Source: Streptomyces sp. P3
GTDB lineage: Bacteria > Actinomycetota > Actinomycetes > Streptomycetales > Streptomycetaceae
Direction of reading: 5' to 3'
Length of the DNA: 64,000 nucleotides
Assembly: GCF_003032475.1 (NCBI RefSeq)
Contig: NZ_CP028369.1
Location: forward strand, 4,650,001-4,714,000
The translations under genes and the position numbers were made by a program. Each line of letters starts with the position of its first letter. The stretch's first letter is position 1. Shown piece by piece: positions 8,398 through 17,368 of the stretch. Below the pieces are notes generated by a model that was not told where the DNA came from, searched no databases, and worked only from the letters and a program-made list of their open reading frames with translations.

Positions 8398-10779
8398 TCA
8401 GACCGGGGCCTGCTCGGCGGCCGCCGGGACCTGGGTGCGCAGCAGCACCGGCAGCCGGGTGGTCCGAGGCTTCGCCGGGACCTCTGCGACGGCCTGCGGA
8501 AGGGCCTGCTCGACGCCGTGCACCACGGACAGATGGCGCTCCGCCCGGCCGAAGGCCGTGTACACCCAGGGGCGGGAGAGGGCCCGCGCGGCATCTCCGG
8601 GCAGTACCACGACCGCCGCGGGCCAGCGGCTGCCCACCGCCTGGTGCGCGGTCAGCGCCCACCCGTGGCGCACGGCCCGCTCCACCCGCTCTCTCGGAAC
8701 GACCACGGAGCCCTCGGCGCAGGAAAGGTGCAGCCCCTCCGCGTCGGCCGTCACCACCCGGCCCGGCACCGTGCGGCCCGGCTCGGGGGAGTAGGCGACC
8801 CGGTCGTCGGGGTCGAAGCCGCCGAAGCGGCCGGGGCCCGGATTGAGCCGCTCCTTCAGGGCGGCGTTGAGCGCGCGCGTGCCGGCCGCGCCGCCGTGGC
8901 CCGGAGTGATCACGACGGCCTCCTCGGGCGCGACCCCGAAGGCCCGCGGCACCGACTCGGCCAGCAGTTGCACGGTCCGGTGCACGGCGTCTTCGGCGTC
9001 CCGCACCGGCACGACGACGATTTCCCTGCCGGGCGCGTCGACCTGGTTGAGCTCACCGATGCCGACGCCCGAGACGAGCTCGCCGATCGGACCCGGATCG
9101 GGGGTCCGTGAGGCGATCTGCGGACTGACGCGCGCCGCGAGCAGGTCGGCGAAGACCCGCCCCGGGCCCGCGGACCAGAGCACCCCCGGATCCCCGCTGA
9201 GCACCAGCCGGGCCCCGTCCGGCAGCGACTCCGTCAGCATCGCCGCGCTCTCCACGTCGAGTTGCGGCGCGTCGAGCAGGACCAGCAGGTCGAGGGCGAA
9301 GGCGCCCTCGGCGTCCCGGCCGGGTCCCTCGGCGCCCGAGAGCAGACCGCGGACGGTCACGACCGCGCTGTCGGCGCCTCTCCCCGCGCCGCCCTCCTCG
9401 CCGAGGAGGGCCGCGAGGCGACGCCGTCCGTCGGGCGTGTGGCAGGCCGCGACCGCGCGCAGACCCAGCGCCCGGGCCGCGGTGAGCAGGGCGGCCGGTT
9501 CGGCGCGGGCGGCCTCCCCGCCGGTGTGCAGCACCAGACCGTTTCCGGCGACGGCGCGGATCAGCTCGGCCGTGCCGCCGGTCGCGGCGGCCGCCGCCGG
9601 CTCCCACGCCGCGGCGGAGTCCTTCGCGGGCGAGTTCACCACGCGGGCCAGCGCGTCGGCGAGGCTCTCCTCCGCGAGCGCGTATCGCTCCAGTCCGACC
9701 AGGACTCGGACCGGCCGGCTCTCCTCGCCCGCCTCGCCCTCGTCGGCGTGCGTCCCCGGCCCCGGAGCCGTCGCCGAGGCCGGCCGGCCGGCGCCCGGCT
9801 CGTCCAGGAAGTCCTGGAAGGCGAGGGCCTCGCCCTCGTCCAGCGTGTTCTGTACGGCCGTCTCCGCGTCCGGTACGGACTGGCGGCCGAGGGCCGTGGT
9901 GAGCGTCGGCAGGTCGAGGGCGGTGTGGCCGGCCAGGGCGGCCTGCTCCAGGAGCCACACGGTGACCGCGCGACCGCGCCGCTCGTCGTCGGGGGAGCAG
10001 TCCGGGCCGAGCAGCGCCCGCGCGAAGCCGTCGGCCTGCTCGGGGCGCACACCGGCCACGCGCAGGAGCTGCCACGGGTCCTCGCGCAGTTGATGCCCGG
10101 CGCCTTCGCCGAGTGCTGCGGCCGTCTGTGGGGCGAGCGCCTCGGGCGCACCGCCGTCGGCCAGTACGCGCCGCACGTCCTCGACGGTGTCCGGTGCCGG
10201 CGCCGCCGGTCCGGTGACCTCGGCGGGAACCTGGTGCGGGCGGCGCACCGGCTCCGCGGCGGCACGGCGCGGGGCGGCTTGCGGGGCGTCGAACACGGTG
10301 GCCGGGGGTTTCGCGCCGCCTTCCACGGCGCGCACGGCCGCCAGCAGGTCGGCGGCCTTCCCGCTCAGCTTGGCCCCGGCGGTGATGGGCGCGGCCTTCT
10401 CGGCCTTCCGCCGTTCGATCCGCTCCCGTTCGAGCTTCTGCGCCGCCAGCTCGGCCTGGGCCTCGGAGACCTGCGCGGCCGCTTCCGCGTCACCGATGTC
10501 CGCGGTCCCCGACGCCGTGGCCGCGCCGTCCGCCCCTTCGTCCACGGTCCCGCGGGCAGTCCCGTCGGCAGCAGCCTCCGCGCCGTCGGGCTCCGCACCT
10601 TCGGGCTCCGTGTCCTCCGGCTCCTGGCCGGCCGCCTCGTCGGCGGCCGAGGCGTCGTCGGCGGCTGCGGACGGTTGCGCCGTCCCGGCATCGTCCGGTG
10701 TCGCGGGGCGCCCCGTGCTCCGCGGCGTCCCCGGTCCGGTGTTCTCCGTCGTGTCCCGGGGCTCCGGCTCCGTGCTCAC
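8398..10779 (-). CDS. Helix-hairpin-helix / RecD2-like protein lacking a functional P-loop
   Basis: A 793-residue protein with an acidic, low-complexity N-terminus (1-100), a charged helix (105-130), an HhH-containing RecD2-like N-terminal domain (about 195-320, LREDPWQLLRVAGV) and two RecA-like lobes. In RecD2 the ATP loop reads TGGPGTGKT; here the matching place (about 419-428) reads TGGEAARAEP, so the lysine is gone, and the Walker B equivalent near 501-508 reads LLDAPQLD. Other family motifs remain: SGDPGVLWSAGPGRV (about 528-541), TPGHGGAAGTRALNAAL and TAHQAVGSRWP (710-720). This suggests a helicase-derived binding protein without ATPase activity (inference). It starts with GTG overlapping the TGA of the upstream aldo/keto reductase by four bases, so translation is coupled. 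Confidence 0.75.
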   Translation of the reverse strand: MSTEPEPRDTTENTGPGTPRSTGRPATPDDAGTAQPSAAADDASAADEAAGQEPEDTEPEGAEPDGAEAAADGTARGTVDEGADGAATASGTADIGDAEAAAQVSEAQAELAAQKLERERIERRKAEKAAPITAGAKLSGKAADLLAAVRAVEGGAKPPATVFDAPQAAPRRAAAEPVRRPHQVPAEVTGPAAPAPDTVEDVRRVLADGGAPEALAPQTAAALGEGAGHQLREDPWQLLRVAGVRPEQADGFARALLGPDCSPDDERRGRAVTVWLLEQAALAGHTALDLPTLTTALGRQSVPDAETAVQNTLDEGEALAFQDFLDEPGAGRPASATAPGPGTHADEGEAGEESRPVRVLVGLERYALAEESLADALARVVNSPAKDSAAAWEPAAAAATGGTAELIRAVAGNGLVLHTGGEAARAEPAALLTAARALGLRAVAACHTPDGRRRLAALLGEEGGAGRGADSAVVTVRGLLSGAEGPGRDAEGAFALDLLVLLDAPQLDVESAAMLTESLPDGARLVLSGDPGVLWSAGPGRVFADLLAARVSPQIASRTPDPGPIGELVSGVGIGELNQVDAPGREIVVVPVRDAEDAVHRTVQLLAESVPRAFGVAPEEAVVITPGHGGAAGTRALNAALKERLNPGPGRFGGFDPDDRVAYSPEPGRTVPGRVVTADAEGLHLSCAEGSVVVPRERVERAVRHGWALTAHQAVGSRWPAAVVVLPGDAARALSRPWVYTAFGRAERHLSVVHGVEQALPQAVAEVPAKPRTTRLPVLLRTQVPAAAEQAPV

Positions 10780-11762
10780 AGCGTGCTCCAGTCGTGATCG
10801 GGATAGCGGTGCACGGGCGCCGACACATCGTCCAGCGCCCGGCAGATCTCGTCAGGAAGACTAAGCGCCTCCACTGACAAAGCCGCCGTGAGCTGCTGCG
10901 CGTTGCGCGCGCCGACGATCGGGGCGGCCACCCCGGGACGGTCGCGGACCCAGGCGAGGGCGACCTGCAGCGGTGTCACCGCCAGCCCGTCCGCGGCGGT
11001 GGACACGGCGTCCACGATGCGGCTCGCGGTGTCGTCGAGGTACGGCTCGACGAAGAGCCCGAAGTGGTCGGAGGCGCCCCGCGAGTCCGGTGGCAGGGCG
11101 TCGCCGCGGTACTTGCCGGTCAGCACGCCGCGGCCCAGCGGGGAGGAGGGCAGCAGACCGATGCCCAGGTCCAGCGCGGCCGGCAGCACCTCGCGCTCGA
11201 TGCCGCGCTGCAGCAGCGAGTACTCCATCTGCGTCGCCGCGAGCCGCGTCCGCGTGCCGGGAGCGGAGAGCTGCCAGGTGGCTGCCTTGGCGAGCTGCCA
11301 GCCGCAGTAGTTGGAGACCCCGGCGTAGCGGGCACGACCGCTGGCGACGGCGATGTCGAGGGCCTGCAGCGTCTCCTCCAGCGGGGTGTCCGGGTCGAAG
11401 GCGTGCACCTGCCACAGGTCGACGTGGTCCGTGCCGAGCCGGGCCAGCGAGGCGTCGAGGGCGGCGAGGAGGTGGCCGCGCGAACCGTCGAAGCGGCGGT
11501 CCGGGTCGGGCACGCTGCCCGCCTTGGTGGAGATGATCAGATCCCGGCGCGGCACCAGACCGTCCAGGAGCCTCCCGAGCAGGTACTCGGCGTCCCCGTC
11601 CCCGTACACGTCGGCCGTGTCGACGAGGGTCCCGCCCGCCTCCCAGAACGTCTTCATGACGTCCGCGGCGTCGTGCTCGTCGGTGTCGCGGCCCCAGGTC
11701 AGGGTGCCGAGCCCGATACGGGACACGCGCAGGCCGGTGCGGCCGAGATGCCTCTGCTCCAT
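10776..11762 (-). CDS. Aldo/keto reductase
   Basis: A 328-residue NAD(P)H-dependent TIM-barrel oxidoreductase. The start MEQRHLGRTGLRVSRIGLGT, the active-site region VDTADVYGDG and GVSNYCGWQ are typical, and the C-terminal part (PIVGARN) binds the cofactor. It belongs to the general aldo/keto reductase group whose substrates are broad. ATG at 11762 fits the usual family N-terminus; a 44-residue longer reading frame is not supported. It overlaps the start of the RecD2-like gene by four bases. Near the 3' end a short run of codons rare in Streptomyces (CTT, AGT, CTT, CCT) is seen. Confidence 0.9.
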   Translation of the reverse strand: MEQRHLGRTGLRVSRIGLGTLTWGRDTDEHDAADVMKTFWEAGGTLVDTADVYGDGDAEYLLGRLLDGLVPRRDLIISTKAGSVPDPDRRFDGSRGHLLAALDASLARLGTDHVDLWQVHAFDPDTPLEETLQALDIAVASGRARYAGVSNYCGWQLAKAATWQLSAPGTRTRLAATQMEYSLLQRGIEREVLPAALDLGIGLLPSSPLGRGVLTGKYRGDALPPDSRGASDHFGLFVEPYLDDTASRIVDAVSTAADGLAVTPLQVALAWVRDRPGVAAPIVGARNAQQLTAALSVEALSLPDEICRALDDVSAPVHRYPDHDWSTL

Positions 11763-11946
11763 GGACGCCGAGATTACTGGCCAGAACTGGGCAGTGGGTT
11801 GCCTGTGGACAACCGGAGTCTCCGCGCCGGGCGGCCGGGTTCCGCGCAGGCCGCGGCCTGCGGCGCGCTCCGGGAGGCCCGGGCCGTCAGGCACCGCGCT
11901 AAGGTCTGCGGAACAGCGTCGTTACTGATGAGTAAGGGGATCGGTC

Positions 11947-13002
11947 ATGCAGCTCGGGATCAACCTCGGCTACTGGGGTGCCGGAATGGACGGCGACAAC
12001 CTCGCCGTCGCCCAGGAGGCCGACCGCCTCGGGTACGCCGTCTGCTGGGCCGCCGAGGCCTACGGATCGGACGCGGCCACCGTGCTCACCTGGGTCGCCG
12101 CGCAGACCGAGCGGATCGACGTCGGCTCGGCCATCTTCCAGATCCCGGCACGCCAGCCCGCGATGACCGCGATGACCGCCGCCACCCTCGACTCCCTCTC
12201 CGGCGGCCGTTTCCGCCTGGGCCTCGGCGTCTCCGGCCCGCAGGTCTCCGAGGGCTGGTACGGCGTCAAGTTCGACAGGCCGCTGTCCCGCACGCGCGAG
12301 TACGTCGAGATCGTCCGCAAGGCCATGACGCGCGAGCGCCTGTCGTACGAGGGAGCGCACTGGACGCTGCCGCTGCCCGGCGGGCCGGGCAAGCCGATCA
12401 AGCTGACCGTGCACCCGGAGCGCGAGCACATCCCGCTGTACATCGCGGCGATCGGTCCGAAGAACCTGGAGCAGACCGGCGAGATCGCGGACGGGGCGCT
12501 GCTGATCTTCCCGTCCGCCGACCACATCGAGGACACCGCGATCACTTACCTGCGGGCCGGCCGCGAGAAGGCCGGCAAGACCCTCGACGGCTTCGACGTG
12601 TGTCCGACGCTGCCGCTCGCGCTCGGCGAGGACAAGGACGTCGAGCGGCTCGCCGACACCTTCCGCCCCTACACCGCGCTGTACGTCGGCGGCATGGGCA
12701 GCCGTAAGCAGAACTTCTACAACCAGCTCGCCCAGCGCATGGGCTACGAACAGGCTGCGGCCGAGATCCAGGACAAGTACCTGGCCGGCGACAAGCAGGG
12801 CGCTGCGGCCGCCGTCCCGCACCAGCTGATCGACCAGACGACCCTGCTGGGCTCGGTGGAGCGGATCGCCGACCGTATGAAGGCCTATGCGGCGGCCGGC
12901 GTCACCACCCTCACCCTGGCCCCCGCCGGGTTCACCCTGGAGGAGCGCCTCGCCTCGCTGCGGGCGGGCACCCAGGCTCTGGAACTCGCCGGTCTGGGAT
13001 AG
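11947..13002 (+). CDS. LLM-class (F420-dependent) oxidoreductase
   Basis: A 351-residue protein of the luciferase-like monooxygenase class. The N-terminus MQLGINLGYWGAG, the segment LDSLSGGRFRLGLGVSGPQ and the later IAAIGPKNLEQTGEIADG are characteristic of actinobacterial F420-dependent members, which reduce or oxidise small organic substrates with coenzyme F420. The substrate is unknown. ATG at 11947 has AAGGGG upstream. It is transcribed divergently from the aldo/keto reductase and is followed by a hairpin terminator. Confidence 0.88.
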   Translation: MQLGINLGYWGAGMDGDNLAVAQEADRLGYAVCWAAEAYGSDAATVLTWVAAQTERIDVGSAIFQIPARQPAMTAMTAATLDSLSGGRFRLGLGVSGPQVSEGWYGVKFDRPLSRTREYVEIVRKAMTRERLSYEGAHWTLPLPGGPGKPIKLTVHPEREHIPLYIAAIGPKNLEQTGEIADGALLIFPSADHIEDTAITYLRAGREKAGKTLDGFDVCPTLPLALGEDKDVERLADTFRPYTALYVGGMGSRKQNFYNQLAQRMGYEQAAAEIQDKYLAGDKQGAAAAVPHQLIDQTTLLGSVERIADRMKAYAAAGVTTLTLAPAGFTLEERLASLRAGTQALELAGLG

Positions 13003-13018
13003 CCGGGGGAAGGTCTGC

Positions 13019-13057
13019 GGCCGTGGTGGGGGCTCGGGGGTCTTCCCCGCCACGGCC
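13019..13057 (+). terminator. Terminator after LLM oxidoreductase
   Basis: Arms 13019-13031 and 13045-13057 pair over 13 bases with one G-T. Confidence 0.65.
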
Positions 13058-13233
13058 GTCACGGGGAACAACGCGCCGCACGCCGCGCGGTTACGCTCCC
13101 GCGCCGGACTTCCGGGATCCCCCGTTCGGCGGAGCCGTCCGGCACAGCTGTTGCACCGTCGTCGCCACCGCACTTGACTCGTTCCTCACGGAATGCCACG
13201 GAATCGCGTGTCATGCGGAGAGGTGATCGACGA

Positions 13234-14022
13234 GTGCTTTCGGCCAAGAGTCTGTTCCAGGAGATCATCGACAACGACGAGTCCTTCGCGCTGTTCTGTT
13301 CCATCGCCGCCGGGGGCGAGTCGCAGGGCGGCTGGGAGAACGCCCGGATCGCGGCGCTCGTTCCGCGGAGCGAACGCGACCTCGCCCCCAGGATCGCCCG
13401 CCACGGCGCCGACGAGGACAAGCACGGGCGGATCTTCGGCGCACTGATGAGCAAGCGCGGCCTGGCTCCCGTCCCCGTACCGCCGGAGACCGACTACACG
13501 ATGCTCCTGGAGCGGGGCGGCATCGGTCTCGCCCACGACCGCCTCACCGCCGACAAGCCGCTGAGCGTGCCCGACATCGTCACCTACCTCGCCCACAGCC
13601 GGGTCACCGAACAGCGCGCCTCCGAGCAGATGGAACTGCTGCGCAGGCACTTCGCCGACCACCCCGACATCGGCCGCGCCGTGAAGATGATCTCGAACGA
13701 CGAGGACAACCACCTCGCCTACTGCCACGAGGAACTGCTCCGCTTCGCCCGCGCGGGCCACGGCCGGGTCATCCAGCGCACCCTGCGGGCCTGCGCGCTC
13801 GCCGAGATCCGCGTCTACCGGGACGTCAGCCTCGCGGTCATGGACCACATGGGCCGGCTCCTGGGCTGGCCGAGGGCGAAGTCGGCCGTCCTCGCGGCCG
13901 GCATCCACGCGGTGTACGCGTGGGAGCGGGTCGCCGGCTGGCGGCGCATGGTGTCCCTGGAGATGCCCGAGCGCCGTGACGCGCTCGGCGGCCCGGCGAC
14001 CACCGCCGCAGAGTTCGCCTGA
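13234..14022 (+). CDS. Ferritin-like domain protein
   Basis: A 262-residue cytoplasmic protein with a four-helix ferritin-like fold. Two ExxH iron motifs are visible, EDKH in the first half and EDNH in the second, the arrangement expected of a di-iron carboxylate site; several further Glu/His residues follow (CHEELL). Whether it stores iron, scavenges peroxide or acts as an oxygenase cannot be read. GTG at 13234 was preferred because GGAGAGGTG lies eight bases upstream; ATG at 13213 is an alternative. The stop codon lies inside the first copy of a 36-bp tandem repeat. Confidence 0.8.
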   Translation: MLSAKSLFQEIIDNDESFALFCSIAAGGESQGGWENARIAALVPRSERDLAPRIARHGADEDKHGRIFGALMSKRGLAPVPVPPETDYTMLLERGGIGLAHDRLTADKPLSVPDIVTYLAHSRVTEQRASEQMELLRRHFADHPDIGRAVKMISNDEDNHLAYCHEELLRFARAGHGRVIQRTLRACALAEIRVYRDVSLAVMDHMGRLLGWPRAKSAVLAAGIHAVYAWERVAGWRRMVSLEMPERRDALGGPATTAAEFA

Positions 14023-14107
14023 GCCGGCCGCGCGCCTCGGACCGGCCGCCGGCCCTGAGCCGGCCGCGCGCCTCGGAGCGGCCGCCGGCCCTGAGCCGGC
14101 CGCGGGC
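14019..14107. repeat. 36-bp tandem repeat, about 2.4 copies
   Basis: Copies run 14019-14054 and 14055-14090, differing at one base, with a 17-base partial copy at 14091-14107. The unit is GC-only apart from a few bases and contains the inverted element CGGCCGCCGGCC. It spans the stop codon of the ferritin-like gene and fills the gap to corA, so it may act as a transcription stop for both convergent genes. Confidence 0.85.
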
Positions 14108-14124
14108 AGGCCGGACGGCCGCGC

Positions 14125-15120
14125 CTACAGCCAGCCGCGCCGTTTGAACAGCCGGTACAGCAGCACCTCGAGCACGCCCATCACCGCGACGACCGCCGGA
14201 TACGACCACACCCAGCGCAGTTCCGGCATGTGCTCGAAGTTCATGCCGTAGATCCCGGCGATCATCGTGGGGACGGCGGCCATCGCGGCCCACGCCGAGA
14301 TCTTCCGCATGTCGTCGTTCTGCCGCACGCTCATCTGCGCCAGATGCGCCGACAGGATGTCCGTCACCAGCCGGTCCAGGCCCTCCACGGACTCGTTCAC
14401 GCGCGTGAGGTGGTCGTGCACGTCCCGGAAGAAGGGCCGCGCCCTGTCGTTCACGAACGGCACGCCCGAACCGTACGCGCCGGTGCCGGCCAGCCTGCTC
14501 AGCGGCGGCCCCAGGGGGCCGGTCGCCCGGCGGAACTCCAGGATCTGCCGTTTGAAGGTGTAGATCCGCGACGCGGTGTTGCGTGAACCGCCCCCGTCGG
14601 GCGAGAACACCTCCGTCTCCAGCTCCTCCAGGTCGGTCTGCAGTTCGGTCGCCACGTCCAGGTAGTGGTCCACGGTGGCGTCGGCGATCGCGTACACCAC
14701 CGACGTCGGCCCCTTGGCGAGCAGTTCCGGCTCGTCCTCCAGCCGGCGGCGCACGGCGGCCAGCGGGGCGCCGTCGCCGTGCCGGACGGTCACCAGGAAC
14801 GAGTCGCCGAGGAACACCATCACCTCGCCGGAGGAGACGGTGTCGCTCTCGGGCTCGTAGACGACCGGCTTGAACACCAGGAACAGCGAGTCGTCGTAGA
14901 CCTCCAGCTTGGGCCGCTGATGGGCCTTCAACGCGTCCTCGACGGCCAGCGGGTGCAGCCCGAACTCCTGGGTGACGTGGTCGAACTCCTTCTCGGTCGG
15001 CTCGTGCAGCCCGATCCACACGAACCCGCCCGCGGAACGCGCCTCGTCCACGGCGTCCGAGAAGTCCTGCGGGCCCTCTGCTCGGCGCCCGTCACGGTAG
15101 ATGGCACAGTCGACGATCAC
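14125..15120 (-). CDS. corA: Magnesium/cobalt transporter CorA
   Basis: A 331-residue CorA-family cation channel of the inner membrane. A long cytoplasmic N-terminal domain is followed by two C-terminal membrane segments; the signature GMN is at about 292-294 after the first one, with MPELRW in the outer loop and a basic end KRRGWL. It imports Mg2+ and possibly Co2+ as a pentamer. The start is GTG at 15120. It is divergent from the histidine phosphatase gene, with 62 bases between, and convergent with the ferritin-like gene across a tandem repeat. Confidence 0.92.
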   Translation of the reverse strand: MIVDCAIYRDGRRAEGPQDFSDAVDEARSAGGFVWIGLHEPTEKEFDHVTQEFGLHPLAVEDALKAHQRPKLEVYDDSLFLVFKPVVYEPESDTVSSGEVMVFLGDSFLVTVRHGDGAPLAAVRRRLEDEPELLAKGPTSVVYAIADATVDHYLDVATELQTDLEELETEVFSPDGGGSRNTASRIYTFKRQILEFRRATGPLGPPLSRLAGTGAYGSGVPFVNDRARPFFRDVHDHLTRVNESVEGLDRLVTDILSAHLAQMSVRQNDDMRKISAWAAMAAVPTMIAGIYGMNFEHMPELRWVWSYPAVVAVMGVLEVLLYRLFKRRGWL

Positions 15121-15182
15121 GCGTCGGATTCTCCCCTCGCACCCTCACCGGCACACGCGCGCGTGCGCCTACCCTGGGCCGC

Positions 15183-15869
15183 ATGCCCACGTTGATCCTC
15201 GTCCGGCACGGCCGGTCCACCGCCAACACCTCCGCCGTGCTCGCCGGCTGGACACCGGGAGTCTCCCTCGACGAGCGCGGCACCGCACAGGCCGCCGCGC
15301 TGCCCGCGAGGCTCGAGGCGCTGCCCCTCGCGGAGGTCGTCGCGAGTCCCCTGCAGCGCTGCCAGGAGACGATCCGGCCCCTCCTCGACGCCCGCCCCGG
15401 CCTGCGCGCGCACACCGACGAGCGGATCGGGGAGTGCCACTACGGCGACTGGTCCGGCCGCAAGCTCGCCGAGCTGATGGACGAGCCGCTGATGGAGGTC
15501 GTGCAGACGCACCCCTCTGCCGCCGCCTTCCCCGGCGGGGAGTCCCTGCGGGCCATGCAGACCCGCGCCGCGGAGGCGGTCCGCGAGTGGAACGCGCGCG
15601 TGGAACGCGACCACGGCGCCGACGCCGTCTACCTGATGTGCTCGCACGGCGACATCATCAAGTCGCTCGTGGCGGACGCCCTCGGACTTCATCTCGACCT
15701 CTTCCAGCGGATCTCCGTCGAACCGTGTTCCGTCACCGCGATCCGTTACACCCGGCTGCGCCCCTTCCTCGTACGCCTCGGCGACACCGGCGACCTCGCC
15801 TCCCTCGCCCCCCGCGAGGAGCCGCCGACCGGGGACGCCACGGTCGGGGGCGGTGCGGGCGCACCGTGA
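15183..15869 (+). CDS. Histidine phosphatase family protein (MSMEG_4193-like phosphomutase)
   Basis: A 228-residue phosphoglycerate-mutase-like enzyme. The catalytic LVRHGRST motif (His9) is at the N-terminus and the second histidine lies in CSHGDIIKSLV. It forms a phosphohistidine and most members remove phosphate from small metabolites. In actinobacteria this subgroup is found beside DUF3090, the SCO1664 family and mshC, as here, which hints at a link to mycothiol or inositol phosphate metabolism (inference). ATG at 15183 is the first of the four-gene group. Confidence 0.85.
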   Translation: MPTLILVRHGRSTANTSAVLAGWTPGVSLDERGTAQAAALPARLEALPLAEVVASPLQRCQETIRPLLDARPGLRAHTDERIGECHYGDWSGRKLAELMDEPLMEVVQTHPSAAAFPGGESLRAMQTRAAEAVREWNARVERDHGADAVYLMCSHGDIIKSLVADALGLHLDLFQRISVEPCSVTAIRYTRLRPFLVRLGDTGDLASLAPREEPPTGDATVGGGAGAP

Positions 15870-15980
15870 TCGTCGGCCGCAGTAGGGTGAAGCGGTTCGC
15901 GTAGGCGCGCCTACCCGCACGGACGAGCCTCATCCGTCCCCCGATCCACGACGACCCTCGATTCCCATGGAGATCAGGAC

Positions 15981-16571
15981 GTGTCCCGTCAGGTGTTCCT
16001 CTACGACCCCCCGGACCGCTTCGTGGCCGGTACGGTCGGACTGCCCGGGCGCCGTACTTTCTTCCTCCAGGCCACCGCCGGTACCCGGGTGACCAGCGTG
16101 GCGCTGGAGAAGACCCAGGTCGCCGCACTCGCCGAGCGGATGGACGAACTGCTCGACGAGGTCGTCCGGCGCAGCGGCGGCAGCGCCGCGGTACCCGCCG
16201 TGTCGCCCGCCGAGAACACCGACACGGCGCCCCTCGACACCCCGATCGAGGAGGAGTTCCGGGTCGGCACGATGGCCCTCGCCTGGGACGGCGAGGAGCA
16301 GCGCATGATCGTCGAGGCGCAGGCTCTCGTGGAACTCGAGGCGGACTCCGAGGAGGACCTCGCGGAGGCCGAGGAGAAACTCCTGCAGGACGAGGAGAAC
16401 GGGCCGCCGATGCTGCGCGTCCGGCTCAGCGGCTCCCAGGCCAGGGCCTTCGCCAAACGCGCCCTCGACGTCGTCAACGCCGGCCGCCCGCCGTGCCCGC
16501 TGTGCAGTCTGCCGCTCGACCCGGAAGGACATGTATGTCCGCGCCAGAACGGATACCGCCGGGGGGCGTGA
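15981..16571 (+). CDS. DUF3090 family protein
   Basis: A 196-residue protein starting MSRQVFLYDPPDRFVAGTVG, which I recognise as the actinobacterial DUF3090 family. The body is acidic; the C-terminus carries a zinc-ribbon-like cluster CPLC...HVC (PPCPLCSLPLDPEGHVCP). No catalytic motif is evident. GTG at 15981 has GGAG upstream. It overlaps the start of the SCO1664-family gene, so the two are translated together. Its constant company with a histidine phosphatase, a kinase-like protein and mshC suggests a joint pathway, but its role is unknown. Confidence 0.85.
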   Translation: MSRQVFLYDPPDRFVAGTVGLPGRRTFFLQATAGTRVTSVALEKTQVAALAERMDELLDEVVRRSGGSAAVPAVSPAENTDTAPLDTPIEEEFRVGTMALAWDGEEQRMIVEAQALVELEADSEEDLAEAEEKLLQDEENGPPMLRVRLSGSQARAFAKRALDVVNAGRPPCPLCSLPLDPEGHVCPRQNGYRRGA

Positions 16572-17368
16572 CGACCACCGACCCCGCCACCGCCGCACTC
16601 CTCGCGCATGGTGAGCTCACCGTCCGCGGACGCATCCGTGAGGCCTCGAACGCGGCGCTGTACTGCACGATCGCCCACGAGGGCCGGGAGGCCGCCTGTG
16701 TCTACAAGCCCGTCGCCGGCGAGCGGCCGCTGTGGGACTTCCCCGACGGCACCCTCGCCGGGCGCGAGGCGGCCGCCTACGAGGTCTCCGAGGCCACCGG
16801 CTGGGGCCTCGTGCCGCCGACCGTCCTGCGGGAGGGACCGTACGGCGAGGGCATGTGCCAGCTGTGGATCGAGACGGCCCCCGAGGCCGAGCTGCTCGCC
16901 CTCGTCGAGGCGGAGGAACCCGGGCCCGGCTGGAAGGCCGTCGGGTTCGCCGAGGTCGGCGAGGGGCGCACCGCGCTCCTGGTGCACGCCGACGACGAGC
17001 GGCTCAGGCGGCTGGCCGTCCTCGACGCGGTGATCAACAACGCCGACCGCAAGGGCGGCCATCTGCTGCCCACCGCGGACGGCCGGCTCTACGGCATCGA
17101 CCACGGCGTCGCCTTCAACGCCGAGAACAAGCTGCGCACCCTGCTGTGGGGCTGGGCGGGGGAGCCGCTGACCGGCGAGGCCGTGGAGGTGCTCAAGAGC
17201 CTCAAGGGCGCCCTGGAACCGGGCGGGCGGCTGACGGCCGCCCTGACCGCGCTGATCACCCCCGCCGAAATCGACGCCACGCGCGCGCGTACCGAGGCGC
17301 TGCTGGAGTCGGGCACCCACCCGGAGCCGTCCGGTGAGTGGCCGGCGATCCCCTGGCCTCCCGTGTAG
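16535..17368 (+). CDS. SCO1664 family protein (phosphatidylinositol-kinase-like fold)
   Basis: A 277-residue protein of the SCO1664 family. Kinase-like features are CVYKPVAGERPLWDFPDG (nucleotide-binding lysine), INNADRKGGHLL (a catalytic-loop-like segment) and YGIDHGVAFN (a metal-binding-loop-like segment), as in PI3/PI4-kinase and HipA-like folds. Substrate is unknown. ATG at 16535 follows GGAAGGAC and overlaps the DUF3090 gene by 37 bases; a GTG at 16568, overlapping the DUF3090 stop by four bases, is a real alternative start. The gene lies about 160 bases before mshC. Confidence 0.82.
   Translation: MSAPERIPPGGVTTTDPATAALLAHGELTVRGRIREASNAALYCTIAHEGREAACVYKPVAGERPLWDFPDGTLAGREAAAYEVSEATGWGLVPPTVLREGPYGEGMCQLWIETAPEAELLALVEAEEPGPGWKAVGFAEVGEGRTALLVHADDERLRRLAVLDAVINNADRKGGHLLPTADGRLYGIDHGVAFNAENKLRTLLWGWAGEPLTGEAVEVLKSLKGALEPGGRLTAALTALITPAEIDATRARTEALLESGTHPEPSGEWPAIPWPPV

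Noticed and set aside
11762..11894. 44-residue N-terminal extension of the aldo/keto reductase
   Set aside because: The extension is Pro/Arg-rich noncoding-like sequence and the family normally begins at the MEQRHLG segment.
14019..14107. Possible CRISPR array
   Set aside because: The 36-bp units are directly adjacent with no unique spacers and there are no cas genes.
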